DNA of 64,000 nt from Corticium candelabrum (lineage: Eukaryota; Porifera; Homoscleromorpha; Homosclerophorida; Plakinidae): positions 3,593,454 to 3,657,453 of the forward strand of contig NC_085103.1 in NCBI RefSeq assembly GCF_963422355.1, written 5' to 3'. The position numbers and the translations under genes are program-made. Of this stretch, positions 63,401 to 64,000 are shown one piece after another. Under the pieces are notes generated by a model. It was given only the letters and a program-made list of their open reading frames with translations, did no database searches and was not told where the DNA came from. Positions within the stretch are counted from its first letter, which is position 1. Every line of letters starts with the position of its first letter.

Positions 63401-64000
63401 AAGTACTTAATCCACAGTCTTGCTGTCACGTAATTATAGTAACCCCAAATATCGTTCAACTGTACGTCAGGGATGGACTTTACTAAATCGGTTCTCAGAT
63501 CTAAGGGCGGGAATCCGTCATGTACAACTAGAACTGAATCCAAGAGAACCGTTACTGTGGAGAACGGTGTGAACTTCAGCTTCGTCGTGCCACTTTTGCC
63601 AGGTAATTCTGCTGACCATTGCAACGTTGTCAAATCTAATCGATGAAGGCGATTATCAATGGTTTCTTGATAACTGTTCGAAAATTGTAGTCCACCATAC
63701 ATCAAGATTTCTTGCTGTTTTGCCATAAAACCACCAGTACTAAGAATTCGTGGCTTGACCGGACTCAACTCAGATGACGGCATTCTGTAAGTATTCAATA
63801 GAAGGCCATCAGATAATTTTATCCCCCACACGCTATTTGCCAACCCCAAGAGCGGTCTCCCCAAAATGATACCATAGTTTCCGACCTTGGTTATGACCAG
63901 GTTTCTATAAAGTAAACTAGGTAACACGTTCAGCTGGCATTTAAAAGAAAGCCATTTTTCATTAACCAAATCAAAAACTGCATAAGAATTTTTTGGACAG
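60496..64000 (-). CDS. Kelch-Cys-rich-TM-kinase receptor (copy A), 5' end outside window
   Basis: Two exons visible: 61556 to beyond 64000 and 60496-60754, with the same junction as copy C. The reading frame is open to the window edge (the edge residues ...SYAVFDLVNEKW align with FIDFDLVSEEW of copy C), so about 900 codons are intact and the signal peptide and first Kelch blades are missing. Visible parts: Kelch blades (ILMYGGLQF, MVIYGGINF, LYMYGGSH, LLTGGC, LLSFGGL), CPAGM...CYNCPVGQFS...CLPCPDGLTTE, an EGF-like unit (CVDNYCGYGTC), one membrane helix (FYIAASGFVSGVALFVLIVV), and a kinase with GGYGEVYQAEY, VAVKKL, HRDLKSSN, DFG, WCAPEIL and RPTFHEIAIRLEEM, ending PFGEKK. The extracellular part differs more from copy C than the kinase does. 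Confidence 0.9.

Overview
This is a eukaryotic, almost certainly metazoan, nuclear window. The genes have GT-AG introns and encode animal-type signalling proteins: an activin type II receptor-like kinase, RIPK-like kinases with Death or CARD modules, an MFSD2-like lipid transporter, a KLHL2/3-like BTB-Kelch protein, LAMTOR3, and Kelch-ectodomain receptor kinases. Many introns are short, the intergenic DNA is AT-rich, dinucleotide arrays are dense and there are many TIR/palindromic elements. A compact early-branching animal such as a sponge fits best, but the species is inferred and not demonstrated.

Layout. 1-0.8 kb: LINE remnant. 1.0-3.1 kb (+): last three exons of an activin/TGF-beta type II receptor-like gene. 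3.1-6.0 kb: AT-rich DNA with a large inverted-repeat element. 6.05-11.8 kb (-): a 14-exon kinase + RHIM-like + Death gene with RIPK1 architecture. 13.2-16.7 kb (-): a 9-exon kinase + CARD gene with RIPK2 architecture. The two share the lengths of their first coding exons and look like tandem paralogues with different adaptor tails. 17.1-22.25 kb (+): a 14-exon MFSD2-like transporter with one apparent 1-nt frame break, divergent from the RIPK2-like gene across a 0.4 kb interval that holds a perfect 18-bp palindrome. 22.65-28.4 kb (-): four-exon KLHL2/3-like gene. 28.9-33.5 kb: mobile-element zone with a kinase exon relic, a Helitron relic and a gutted Ty3/gypsy-like element with LTRs. 33.9-35.1 kb: deleted Kelch-kinase pseudogene. 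36.4-38.4 kb (-): a small single-pass membrane protein whose tail carries SH2/SH3/NPxY-type docking motifs. 39.3-41.4 kb (-): complete LAMTOR3. 41.8-64 kb (-): four tandem copies of a Kelch-cysteine-rich/EGF-TM-kinase receptor. Two have intact reading frames (48.35-53.66 kb, and 60.5 kb to the window end) and two are broken (41.8-47.05 kb and 55.0-59.5 kb). LAMTOR3 fragments between the copies show that LAMTOR3 sequence was carried along in the duplications.

The window is rich in kinase signalling: RIPK-type innate immunity or cell-death kinases, a TGF-beta family receptor, an expanded receptor-kinase array, a candidate tyrosine-phosphorylated membrane adaptor, and LAMTOR3 (a lysosomal MAPK/mTORC1 scaffold). 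Any functional link between these neighbours is inference. Exon boundaries were assigned by eye from splice consensus, reading phase and family similarity, without transcript data.
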